Positions 1-9,660 of a DNA stretch of 36,111 nucleotides are shown here, one piece after another. The DNA lies in contig JAYMSP010001106.1 in assembly GCA_036897095.1 (NCBI GenBank), positions 1 through 36,111 on the forward strand, written 5' to 3'. The translations under genes were made by a program, and so were the position numbers. This stretch comes from Plantago elongata (Eukaryota > Streptophyta > Magnoliopsida > Lamiales > Plantaginaceae). Every line of letters starts with the position of its first letter. The stretch's first letter is position 1. The notes below the pieces were generated by a model, which worked only from the letters and a program-made list of their open reading frames with translations, ran no database searches and had not been told where the DNA came from.

Positions 1-270
1 ACAGAGCCGATTCCAATAGTCATTGGTTCAGTTGTACATAGCCGTCGTACTCTAGATCTTCTATTTTCTATGTATGTTTGATAAACATGTCGTTTATAAA
101 AGAAATTAAAAAGAAAAATGCTAGACATAAATATTTCAAATTATGTTTGTAGGAGAAGATGGGATGCATGTGTTTGTACTCGCAGACTAAAAAAATTTCC
201 TCAATGGAATATGTTCTAATTATTTCCAGTAAAACGGAATTGCAGTTACAAAATTGAATTCAAGTGAAGG

Positions 271-452
271 ATGAGTACCCCCGAAGAAAAAAGAAAGCGC
301 GAGAAAGAAGAGGAGAAGCGCGAGGAAAAAATTAGAAGGCGCGAAGAAGAACAGCATTGGCGCAAGCTGGAAAGATTGGAAAAATTGTATGAGGCTCGAG
401 CTCTGCTCAGTCACCCTCCTCCGATTTTTGACGGAACAAATTATGCTACATG
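271..452 (+). pseudogene. Copia-type gag remnant, N-terminal part
   Basis: This open segment begins with a Lys/Glu/Arg-rich, probably helical stretch (about residues 4-50). It then runs into PPIFDGTNYAT, the motif that opens the UBN2 gag-like domain of plant Copia retrotransposons, where a Trp normally follows. The reading frame is broken exactly at that Trp codon by the hAT insertion starting at 453, and reading on into the insert reaches a stop at 484-486. The segment at 1653-2124 resumes in the same frame when one copy of the 8-bp duplication is used. No LTR, primer-binding site or pol domain was recognised nearby, so this is a solitary gag fragment or a once-domesticated gag-like gene. 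The motif is seen directly; the family assignment rests on known Copia gag sequences. Confidence 0.7.
445..452. repeat. Left target-site duplication of the hAT insertion
   Basis: GCTACATG is identical to the copy at 1645-1652. It lies in the gag codons for Ala-Thr and the first two bases of the conserved Trp codon. Confidence 0.85.
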
Positions 453-788
453 CAGGAACGGATGCAGAAAATTTAGTCAGGGATAGCGAAATTCAAAATT
501 GATAGAAATAAAAAATATATTACAATTAAACTATAAAATTTATTCTACAATCCATATCCAACGATACACTATATTTCAAAACTTCGAATGGTAGTTTCAT
601 TCGAAACACCTCTGAATACGTTGTTTTCAAGATAAACAATCACATTATCACTATTTAGTGACTTAGGGCACTAATATTACAAGTATATTATTAGCTAAAA
701 AAGAAATATAACAAAACAATAGTGATAATTAAAAAAAATTAAATACTAAAGTTTGCACAACTCTCAATATACTCAATAAACACAATTG

Positions 789-812
789 TCTCTCTCTCTC
801 ACACACACACAC
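789..812. repeat. (TC)n(AC)n microsatellite
   Basis: A run of TC dinucleotides passes directly into AC dinucleotides inside the hAT insert. It is simple-sequence DNA with no coding role seen. Confidence 0.9.
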
Positions 813-1599
813 TAATCAATTTGATAATTGTGAAAAGCTAGTAAACCCGAATGTAAAATGTAAAAATCTCCTTCTCCAATACTCATTATTCATTATGCAC
901 ACTAATTCTTTCTTCCAGACTACTCTCATCACCGTCAGTCCGTCACACACCTCAAATACAATTCTTCTCCATTATCACTTTAATTAGACGCAAAATTAAT
1001 ACCATTCAAATTTGAAGTATCATCAGGGAGGAAAGCTTAATGTCAATTCAAAATTTTTATTTTCTCTAATTTCTAATTATGTAGAGAATCAAAATTTAAA
1101 ATTTCTTACCAATTATGCAGATAATTCTTGAGTTCATATTGATTGAAGTTGAAGGTCTCTGAATTTACTTCAAGGTTCATAAAACTGATTTGCTAGCACT
1201 CTCTTCGTTCTTAAAATTTTTATTTTGCACTTATCGTTTTATAGCTTTGTATACAACTAGATTAGATTGAGGCTTTTGACTAAATAGCTTAGAGATCTGT
1301 AACTTCCGTGTAATTTTATTAAATATATTAATACCATAGGTATTTTGGTAATTTCCCTTCCTTAGCAACAACTCTAGTTATTTATGAGTAATCAATAAAG
1401 CGTGTAAAAATATAAGGCGAAAGAGAATACTAACTATATTTGTGTTAGCTACTTAAGAATTCTATTTGTGAATAGTAAAAAGGTATAATAACTCTCTATT
1501 CTTAAATGAACTATATGTAAGAATAATACGCCTTTCCTTAGCAAATAATTTATAACACCATTAATATTAATATGAGCTCTTTATGAAACTTAAGTTTCA

Positions 1600-1619
1600 G
1601 GGGCAGCAATTGCTGCCCC
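1600..1619. repeat. Perfect 20-bp palindrome near the hAT right end
   Basis: GGGGCAGCAATTGCTGCCCC equals its own reverse complement. It lies 25 bp inside the right terminus of the hAT insert. Subterminal repeats of hAT elements commonly bind transposase, so this may be such a site or an extruding hairpin. No matching palindrome was seen at the left end. Confidence 0.9.
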
Positions 1620-1644
1620 GTGCACATACATACGTCCGTGCCTG

Positions 1645-1652
1645 GCTACATG
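1645..1652. repeat. Right target-site duplication of the hAT insertion
   Basis: GCTACATG is identical to 445-452. Here it is followed by G, which completes the Trp codon (TGG) of the gag domain. Confidence 0.85.
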
Positions 1653-2124
1653 GAAAAGGCGCATGAAGGAACATATCCTCGCTGTTTCAGGTGATCACGG
1701 TAAATACCAAGAAATTGTTTCACTGACATGGGATATATATAATCCTGAGGCCAGTGCTGAGGCCAGAGCCATAGCACCGGCCGTTCTAACCAGTGCACTT
1801 TCCAAAGAAGAAGCTGCTAAAGTTGCCACATGCAAAACTGCTAAAGATATCTGGGACACTTTGGAAGTAATCTATGGTAACCCTCATGTTACCGGAGCAA
1901 CACTAGCATTGCTCAAACTACAGTTCGACAGCTTCACCATGAAGCCAAACGAAACCATAGGCGACATGTATTCAAGGTTCATGGGGACAATTATCACTCC
2001 AATGTTCGACCTGGGACGAGTAGTTACTCACCGTGATCAGGTCAACAAGATACTCAGCATACTCCCTCCTAAGTTTGAACCAAGCGTGGAATTCTCAAGA
2101 AACATCATGAAACAAATTCTTTGA
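1653..2124 (+). pseudogene. Copia-type gag remnant (UBN2-like domain), C-terminal part
   Basis: After the second target-duplication copy the frame reads W-K-R-R-M-K, then continues through a typical UBN2 gag-polypeptide domain. Recognisable pieces are AKDIWDTLEVIYG, LKLQFDSFTMKPNETIGDMY and VNKILSILPPKFEP. It ends at a TGA (2122-2124). The adjacent frame remains open past that stop and shows the expected continuation (LIGVLL, then Glu-rich), which indicates a small indel. No CCHC zinc knuckle, protease, integrase or reverse transcriptase follows, so the element is truncated. The domain is confidently recognised; whether the source was an active retrotransposon or a gag-derived host gene cannot be told here. 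Confidence 0.8.
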
Positions 2125-2203
2125 CAACTACTAAGCTTATCGGAGTCCTCCTTTTCAATGAGATAACGTTGGAGTTCACTGAAGCTCAAGAGCAGCATCA
2201 TTT

Positions 2204-2374
2204 GTCAATGGCAAACAAACGACTGTAAAGAAAAAAGGCAAAACCGAGTCAATAAGATCTTCTATCAATGGCAAACAAGAGACTGTAAAGAAAAAAGGCG
2301 AAGCTGAGTCAATGATCTCTTCTGTCAATGGCAACTGCAAAGAAAAAGGCGAAACCGAGTTAATAATCTCTTCA
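2204..2374 (+). repeat. Three tandem 60-bp repeats (gag tail)
   Basis: Copies start at 2204, 2264 and 2324. The first two are exactly 60 bp apart and the third lacks about 9 bp. In one frame all three stay open and give a repeated Asn-Gly-Lys...Lys-Lys-Lys-Gly...Glu-Ser-like 20-residue unit, so the repeat probably grew as coding sequence in the basic gag C-terminus. The frame differs from that of the upstream gag, which shows later decay. Confidence 0.75.
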
Positions 2375-2484
2375 ACCATTTGATTTTCTTCATTTTGCTA
2401 TAAATATCTGTAGGAATATTTCTTCAAATGTTTCATTTCAGTACAATTATAAGCTTTAATTTGCTTCTTTGATACTCCCTCCGG

Positions 2485-2584
2485 TCCACTTGGCTATAAA
2501 GTTAAACAAGTCACCTCTCTTTTTAGGAAAAAATGGCTGAGTGAAAGTTCCACTTAGCTATAAAGTTAAACAAGCCACCTCTTT
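2485..2584. repeat. 64-bp-spaced direct repeat with CTCCCTCCGGTCC start
   Basis: CCACTTGGCTATAAAGTTAA at 2486 recurs with one change at 2550. The first copy directly follows TACTCCCTCCGGTCC, the kind of end typical of plant Mariner/Stowaway MITEs. No matching right end was found, so a decayed or truncated MITE is likely. Confidence 0.55.
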
Positions 2585-2705
2585 GGCATAATTTTCTTAT
2601 ATATATATCTTCACAAGACTTCTTTATCTTCACCATTACCTGAGCCCTCATATACATTTCTGCAAAACACTTATTATAGCATGTCATGAAGTGAAATTGA
2701 GCAAA

Positions 2706-2876
2706 ATGTGGGATGATGATATTCAACTTCCAGGGTTCCGGTTTCATCTGACCAATGAGGCCATACACCTGCTCGAGGAGGATACACTACGAACACCAAG
2801 GAACGTGTATGCAAAAATCTGCTCCCTAAAGCCGGACGACCCTAATGACGTGCCTACAAAGGTTAGGATCCCATGA
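2706..2876 (+). pseudogene. Possible NAC-domain gene fragment
   Basis: The reading frame starts at an ATG with a favourable context (CAAAATGTGG) and gives MWDDDIQLPGFRFHLTNEA. This closely resembles subdomain A of NAC transcription factors, LPGFRFHPTDEE, with Pro, Asp and Glu replaced. The sequence after residue 20 does not follow the NAC pattern, and the frame stops at 2874-2876. No NAC subdomains B-E occur downstream. It is either a captured and decayed NAC 5' exon or a chance resemblance over about 12 residues. A TATA-like stretch (TTATATATATAT, about 2598) lies upstream. Confidence 0.35.
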
Positions 2877-2879
2877 AAT

Positions 2880-3254
2880 AAAGGATCATGTCCCTAGCAT
2901 ATCTATAAATACCCCATAAATCTTCATCAATGGGGAACACTTTCTTACCCTCCTACCGCATCTGATAGCTCTACTATGACAACCATTCACGCTTCCGAAT
3001 CACATACCCGACCTAACACATGTAAGATGAATAAAATGGTTTATTCATTTTCATATCCATCGATGAAATTAGTAGAACGTGAATTGAAACGAAGGGCTCA
3101 AGTGCCTAACCAAAGGTTCAGTTTTCTTCGCGTAAAAAAATTAGACATAAATAGAACTAGATTGAATTTTAATAATTTTCTATTGAAAAATAACAAAGTC
3201 GAATTAGCATGGATTTATCATCATCGTCACATACATTTAGGGGTATTCATTTAA
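2880..3254. other. Unassigned stretch with a small ORF
   Basis: It holds TATAAATACCCC near 2905, reminiscent of a retrotransposon LTR promoter, and a 92-codon ORF (2976-3254) rich in basic residues that I do not recognise. There is no support for a functional gene. Confidence 0.3.
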
Positions 3255-3870
3255 CCAAACGTTCATGAAAATTTCACGAAAATTTTAGTCAATGCTCAGT
3301 TCGTGTTGGATATTGACATGTTCGAACGATTTGCGAATATATTCGTTAACAAATGAACACGAACACAAAAATTATTGTACGGTAGTTCGCGAACTTTTCG
3401 TGAACAATATATAATATATATTTTATTTATATAATATAGTAAGTAATATAATATAATAATAAATTTTATTCCATCTTGGATTGTTGTAGACTTGTAGTTC
3501 GTATTACTTCATATTATTCGTAAGATGAATGTATAACATTATGTGCGATCATGATATTCTTGAATTATGATTTTTTAGGGACCTTTTATTCTATTTTTGT
3601 AGTATTTATACTTTATTTTAAAGTTTTAAGAACGAATAAATTGTTTGCGAATATGAACAAACGAACTGAATTGTTCTCGAACAAAAGTTTAACTAACATT
3701 AACGAACAAACACGAATGAATAAAAACCTTAACGAACTAAACATGAATAAGTGAATGAGTTGTTCGATGAACACGAACACAAATACAAAGACTAAAATTC
3801 GTAAAGAACAAATGTTCAATATACTCTCATATTGAATTTGTTCGATTCGATAAGACCTCTAAATACATTC
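3255..3870. repeat. GAACACGAAC/GTTCGCGAAC-rich repetitive element
   Basis: Both ends are dense in short overlapping words on both strands (GAACACGAACAC, GTTCGCGAAC, TTCGTTAACAAATG, AACGAACAAACACGAA), and the middle is AT-rich. This is the texture of a family of short plant repeats with many degenerate internal motifs. Exact borders, terminal repeats and a target duplication could not be fixed by eye. Confidence 0.55.
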
Positions 3871-4128
3871 AAAGTGTCAATTAGAAAACCCAGAGAGCTG
3901 TAACGGCAGACAACAGTCACTATTGACTTCACTTGTTCACTCACTTTTTTAACTTTTCACCCACTTGATTCACTAACCAATGCCGAAAACACACACTACC
4001 AAGTCCAGTAACCAGTTTACAGACATACATACATATATACATACATGCCGCTTAAATAAATACCAACCTCCATCCCACATGACCATTTCTCCAACTCCAA
4101 AAATGGCAGCACCTCTCACTTAACTTAA

Positions 4129-4146
4129 CTCTCTCTCTCTCTCTCT
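4129..4146. repeat. (TC)n tract in the 5' leader of the kinase-like gene
   Basis: A pure CT/TC run ends 14 bp before the ATG at 4161. Pyrimidine-rich TC tracts are common in plant 5' leaders near transcription starts. A TAAATAAATA element near 4053 could serve as the TATA box. Confidence 0.8.
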
Positions 4147-4160
4147 AAAACACACCAACC

Positions 4161-6463
4161 ATGGCAGCCGCTCTAGAATGCTGGTCCAGTCGCACAAGCA
4201 CTGACGAAGAAGCCGTCGAGCAAGTGCTCATGCGAACTCAAGACAGATCTGAAAGTCCAACGGAAAACACCTCTCCTTCTTCTCCCTCCGTCGCAGCTGC
4301 AGCGGACTCCAACGCCTTCCAGAAGCGGTTCCAGCGGCTCAGCCGGAATGTGTCTGAAGCCATTGCCTCCTTCAAAAACTCGCTCAACATTGACTCGACT
4401 CGTGAGCCGCCGATTAGCACCCAATCCAACGGTCGTAAGAATGTCTGGGGTAGTGTTGTACGTAGCTTGACGCAGTTGTACCCTGGCAGCCAGTTGCCTG
4501 AGAAATTGGTCTCCAATCTTCGCAAGCATTACGATTCTCTACCTCTCAGGTCAAAATCAAAATCAGAATCAGAAATAGTGTTTTTCGTTTTTGTTCCATT
4601 TCAATTTCGATTTTAGATTAGATATATGTATATTAAATATTTATTTAATTTTTTATTTTGTTGTTGTTGATTTGGATTGGTTTGTACTGTATCAGTTATG
4701 CACAAGCAGGTTTTGAAATGAAGGATGTGTTTCTTCACATTAAGTTGATAGAGCAAGCATCAGGTGAGGATCGGCCGGCGATAATGATTCAGGAGATAAT
4801 GTGTGATGAGGAAGTGGCTGGTTCTGTATTTAAGCTTACATTTGCGTGTAATTCGGCAGTTTCGTGGCCTGCAATGTCGGGAGCGCTCGATAGCTCTTCG
4901 ATTTGTTGTAAGAAGTTGCAGATCTTTGAGAAGAAGGGGTTTACATTGGGTATAGTGTTGTTGTCAGTTGAGAATGGGCAGGAGAAGATGTTTAAGTCGA
5001 GGGTTGAAAATGCTCTAAAGTCGGCGATTAAGAAGCCGAAGAACAGTTCGATTAAGCTGCCGTTTGGACTTTGTGGGTGTAAGGAGGAGAGTTCTAGAGG
5101 TAGTAGGGATGTTGGGGATGTTGAAGAGGATTGTGGTAGTGATGGGAGTTATAGGAATGGAGAGAATTCGGGGTATAGGTTTCAGTTAAGTGTGCCTTTG
5201 CCGGATGATTCGGTTTTAGTTTCGGTTAGTGAATGGCAAACTGTGAATTCTGGGAAGAATGAGATGGGGAAGTGGTTGTTGGATCATGATGCTGTTGAGA
5301 TTGGGGATCAGATTGGGCCGGGTACGTATAAAGGGGTGTACAAGGGTAAGAAGGTTGGGGTGGAGAAGCTCAAGGGGTGTGATAAAGGGAATGCATATAA
5401 TTTCGAGCTGAGGAGGGATTTGTTGGAGTTGATGACGTGTGGCCATAAGAATATCTTGCAGTTCTTTGGTGTTTGTGTTGATGAGAATCATGGGTTGTGT
5501 ATTGTGACCAAGTTGATGGATGGAGGATCTGTTCATGAGCTGATAATGAAGAAAAAGAAGCTTCAGATTAAAGATGTTTTGAAGATTGTGATAGATGTTG
5601 CTGAGGGGATTAAGTTCATGAACGATCATGGCGTTGCCTATAGGGATTTGAACACGCAGAGGATCTTGTTAGATAAGAATTGGAATGCTTGTTTGGGCGA
5701 TATGGGAATTGTTGCGGCTTGTGGGAGTGCTGCAGAGGCTATGGACTACGAAACTGATGGTTATAGATGGCTGGCTCCTGAGGTTTGTTCCTCTCCAAAC
5801 CGATCACCATTGTAGACTCTTATTCATGTGATTATTTGTTGGTATATTTCCGACTTTCCGTAAGTTGGTGCACCTCTTGGTCATGCTAATCTTTACATGA
5901 TGTGACATTCTTGATGTGTTATTGAAGTTGTTACTGGATAAATGAACTTATGAGATGAATATTCAATTCAAGTTTACCATGCATTTGCAGTTGGTATAAG
6001 GTCACCTTGATTGATGCCTGAACCAACTTCTCAAACATAGGATATTAGGATTTGTAATTCCAAACGGTACCAGCAAGGCAGCAACCATTTACCCTGTTAT
6101 AAACTGAAACTGACAGTGAGTCATAATCTCTTAGGCATGTCTTAACTCTTTCCTCTTTTTTTACAGATCATCGCAGCTGATCCCGAAAATGTTAAAGAGA
6201 CGTGGATGAGTAATGCATACAGCTTTGGAATGATAATATGGGAGATGTTGACTGGTGAGATTGCATATTCTTCTTACTCACCAGTCCAGGCTGCAGTCGG
6301 AATAGCTGCTTGTGGCCTTAGACCTGATATTCCCGAAAGCTGCCCACAGTTCCTGAGATCATTGATGATCAAATGTTGGAACACTGTACCAACAAAACGC
6401 CCACAATTTTCTGAAATAATATCAACTTTGATACGCTACAGCACCAGTACTACAAGTAGATAG
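4161..6463 (+). CDS. Kinase-like protein with degenerate active site (probable pseudokinase)
   Basis: Three exons, 4161-4549, 4696-5782 and 6167-6463, joined by GT-AG introns, give 590 aa. The ATG sits in a good plant context (CAACCATGGC). Residues 1-330 form a plant-specific N-terminal region starting MAAALECWSSR. Residues 331-590 form a tyrosine-kinase-like domain: Gly loop IGPGTYKGVY (336-345), activation segment ending WLAPE (488-492), then the helical C-lobe with WEMLTGEIAYS and the closing RPQFSEI. Key residues are changed. The beta-3 lysine is Glu (VGVEKL, E353), HRDLKxxN is YRDLNTQR (Asp447 kept, Lys to Asn, Asn to Arg), and DFG is DMG (D465). It resembles a conserved but little-studied plant kinase-superfamily protein of about 600 aa. 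A scaffold or allosteric role, rather than phosphotransfer, is my inference. Confidence 0.88.
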
Positions 6464-8044
6464 TAAGTTTTCCATTATTTTGCACTGATGTAGTTTAGTT
6501 TAGTGATACAGAAAGCTGTTGTATTGAAGCCTGGTTTTGATGTGGTTTCTCCTAGTATTACAGAAATGAAAATATAGATTAAGTAGCTTTAGCCCCTTTT
6601 TCCCTGGGAATTTTTTTGCGTGATCCTTCTCTGTCTCCACATTGTTAAATTTGAAGATTGAAATCTGAACTCCTAATCGAATGTGGGTGCCTGCCTGCCT
6701 GACTTCGATATTTCTTCAACATAGCTTCAAAATCAGGCATGTTCCTGATAACCCTCAGTGTGAGTGACTCCAGTAGTGGATTGGCACGATGATTACATGG
6801 TATGAAAGGAGAAAGAAAAGCCAAAAAGGTCGGTATTGTTGTATTTGATGGACAATAATGGTCGAGTGCTTTAAGGTTTTCAGTTTCTCACATGTCTGAG
6901 TAATGGCTGGGTCATGGGACCATCTTGTTTGGCTGATCTCTTCAGATTGCGACACAGAGACGCTATTCTGGACTTCTATTTCACGCATGGATGGCGAATC
7001 ATTTACTTCTCCAAAAGCCACAACAAACATTTGAAATGAATACTCGTTACTTTCCATCAAACATAATAAGTTGATACTCTAGAACTATGTAATAAAGCAA
7101 GAGTCTTCTAATTATGAAGGTACACATCTAGTTAGTTATGATAAGGAAATCTCTTCCACATTGACGTGTAGTTTTATGTAAAAATATAAAATAATAATAA
7201 ATAATGAAGTGGGAAAAAATGTACTCTTACTGATAAAATGTATAATTTTTATATAAAGTTGAAATTTTTTATCATTTGTTAGTGGTGGGTAACTTACTTT
7301 TCTAGTAATATATGAAATTTTAACTAAAAATGATGAATGTGTAAAATTTTCTAGGACGGAGAGATTAATAAGTAGTACTAATTAAAGGGTGACCAAATGA
7401 TTCTCAATCAACCTCATGTCGCACTCTAGAGTTTGTCGACATTAAATTTCATTTCCATTGCGGGTAATCACAATTTTTCTTCCTGACAAATAATGACAGT
7501 AACAAAATTTCTTTACTTAAAAAAATATGAATGATAATTTTTGTCTCTCTGCTCTTCCTATATGGAAGGGGAGGGAGATAAAGATCATTCTAGTGCCAAT
7601 ATATGGACTGTACTCAAAAGGGAAATTGTTTATTAACCGTGCCAGCCAAAAAGATATCGAAAATAGGTCAAGACATTACAAATAAAGGGTATTGATGATT
7701 TTATGAAGTCCCCTGTTTGATTTAAACTGTAATTTACAAACTTGGAGGAAGATAGTAGAGAAGATGTTCCAATGTGAACGACAGCCAAAATGCCTGGCTT
7801 GTCTTGATTTATAGTTTAGTGGAGAAGCATATGTCAACTGTAGGAATCTGTCTTGGGTCGAGATTTGGCCATGATTGTTGTATTAGCATCTTTCAACAAT
7901 TATAAACAAAGGTGGTCACAAATGGACCAGGAAAAACGGTTCAACAGGTTCATTATCATAATAAATTTTGCAGGGATATCTCATTAATCATGTGAGTGGG
8001 AACACATGCTATCATGTGCTTCTTGTGGATATTATATACAGGCT

Positions 8045-8128
8045 TTTCAGTACATATTTGCAATACATTGCACTTATAAGCTATAATTATATGCTTATAA
8101 GCTACAATTATAGTATAAAGTACTGAAA
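8045..8128. repeat. Small foldback with GCTTATAAGC core
   Basis: TTTCAGTAC (8045-8053) is mirrored by GTACTGAAA (8120-8128). Between them the word CTTATAAGCTAYAATTATA occurs twice in direct orientation, and GCTTATAAGC is itself palindromic. It may be a very short MITE relic. Confidence 0.5.
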
Positions 8129-8829
8129 TTGAGCAGAAATAAGATCACTAGGTGAAGATTGGTGAATCTTTGCAAATAGTGCAGAAAAATAATGAGATCA
8201 ATTTCTTCACCACTCAATTCATCATAGAAATTCTCAAAACCAGCCTTTTCCAGCATGACAAAAACACATAAAATAAAGAGTTCCCAACGTTGATATTTCT
8301 CTTGAGCAGTTGCACTCTATCACAAACAGATCATGAAGGCCAAGTAGGAGAATTGTAAGAGGAATTTATTCAAGAGAAAGTGCTGAAAGATGAGGCGGAT
8401 ATATAAGTAGAATCCAATCTATCGAGGTTTGAGACGATTCTGTGGTTTCACTACAAAGGGATTCCACAAGTTACAACTTGCAAACAAGTCTCTGAATCTC
8501 CAGGTCCATCAAACCTCTCCTTTATTTAACACAAGGGTACATTTAACATACCTACCAGACTACCAGTCTGACAATTCCAAGCCTCAATATCTCCATTTTT
8601 TTTCTTGGCATGGATTGTTTCACCTTTAGAACTCAATCTACACTCAATAAAACAACCTAGATCTATCTTCTTTACTCAGAGCAGCCAGAATCTCATTTTA
8701 CAAAGAGAACGAAAACAATTTGATTTGCCAGGTGTAAATTTTCAGATCGATTTAAGTATTTAACCATATTAATTACAAAAATAATCTTCAAATACTTTCA
8801 CCACTAACAGCACATACAGGATTGTAAAC

Positions 8830-9660
8830 TAACAGAAAGGAAGAGTTTCCACATGTTTTAGTAGACTTTAAACCTTTTTGAGCCGAAGAAGGCGTACATG
8901 CACTACCTGAGGTTTAACGACAATTCCTGTGCCACTATGATCTTCTACAAGGTCTTCTTAAGAAACAAATCTGAGATAAAGATCTTTCATAACAAAGATA
9001 GAAATGTATAGGATCGAAAACCAACTTGTATCTTATACCTAACAGTCAGATGTCTCAAACCCTTTAGTTTCATTCCACTTTCATTTGGGGCGTAATAACA
9101 TGAGCTCTCCAATAAAATTATAAAAATGTTCCCAACAAACTGTCATTTATTTGGCTCCTGCTTCAGAAATTCGAATTTGAAGCCTTCTGAGCAAAATTTA
9201 AGCCTTTTGGAGTTAAAATCATATCATTGCGACGTACACAAACCACAGGAGAGGTTTTATCACGTTTCATGTGCCAATATGATCTCAAAAGATCTTTCTA
9301 GAAACAAATCCAAGATCAAGATCTTTCATGACAGAAACAGCTGCCTTGTATATCAATATCTAAAAGGATAAAAAACAAAAAAAAAATAGCTTTGATTTAA
9401 CACCATAATTGTCATTTGGCACACCATTGAATCTTCACTCCTCTTTTATTTTGGGGCATGCACCATGAACTCACCAATAAATTTTATAAGAATGTGCTGA
9501 AAAATGTCATTTAGCTCATGTTTCAGAAATACGAATTACATGTGGATACCTTGTGAAACGACAGAATTTGGGTAGAAGCATATGATATTGCCTTCTGTTT
9601 CAACCCAGGAGAGACCTTAAGCAACTTTGACATAGACCTCCAACTTTTATTACCACAAGT
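8830..9660. repeat. Diverged tandem duplication, unit about 340-360 bp
   Basis: Several landmarks recur in the same order. GCCACTATGATC (8931) matches GCCAATATGATC (9273). AAGATCTTTCATAACA (about 8978) matches AAGATCTTTCATGACA (about 9318). CTTCAGAAATTCGAATT (9161) matches TTTCAGAAATACGAATT (9521). A third partial copy (ATGATATTGCC...CCAGGAGAGACC) starts near 9583. The copies have diverged by many substitutions and small indels and show no coding signature. Confidence 0.6.

Larger units (their letters stand above)
453..1644. mobile_element. Non-autonomous hAT transposon (1192 bp) inserted in gag
   Basis: The insert is flanked by identical 8-bp copies of GCTACATG at 445-452 and 1645-1652, the target-duplication size of hAT elements. 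Its left end reads CAGGAACGGATGCA and the reverse complement of its right end reads CAGGCACGGACGTA, an 11/14 match that resembles the CAGGGGCGGA ends of many plant hAT elements. Removing the insert and one duplication joins two gag segments in frame across the conserved Trp codon. The interior is AT-rich, has no substantial ORF, and contains a TC/AC microsatellite (789-812) and a perfect 20-bp palindrome near the right end. It has no transposase, so it depended on an element elsewhere. Confidence 0.85.

Noticed and set aside
2880-2975. Retrotransposon LTR promoter (TATAAATACCCC)
   Set aside because: Only one motif is present. No second LTR, primer-binding site or polypurine tract was found.
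4658-4695. In-frame ATG upstream of kinase exon 2 suggesting a separate 385-aa gene
   Set aside because: The sequence is the end of an intron. A TATCAG acceptor at 4694-4695 joins in phase with the donor at 4550, giving a family-length protein.
6755-7060. 101-aa minus-strand ORF
   Set aside because: It has no recognisable domain, no splice partners, and ends in a hydrophobic tail of low-complexity type. It is not supported as a gene.
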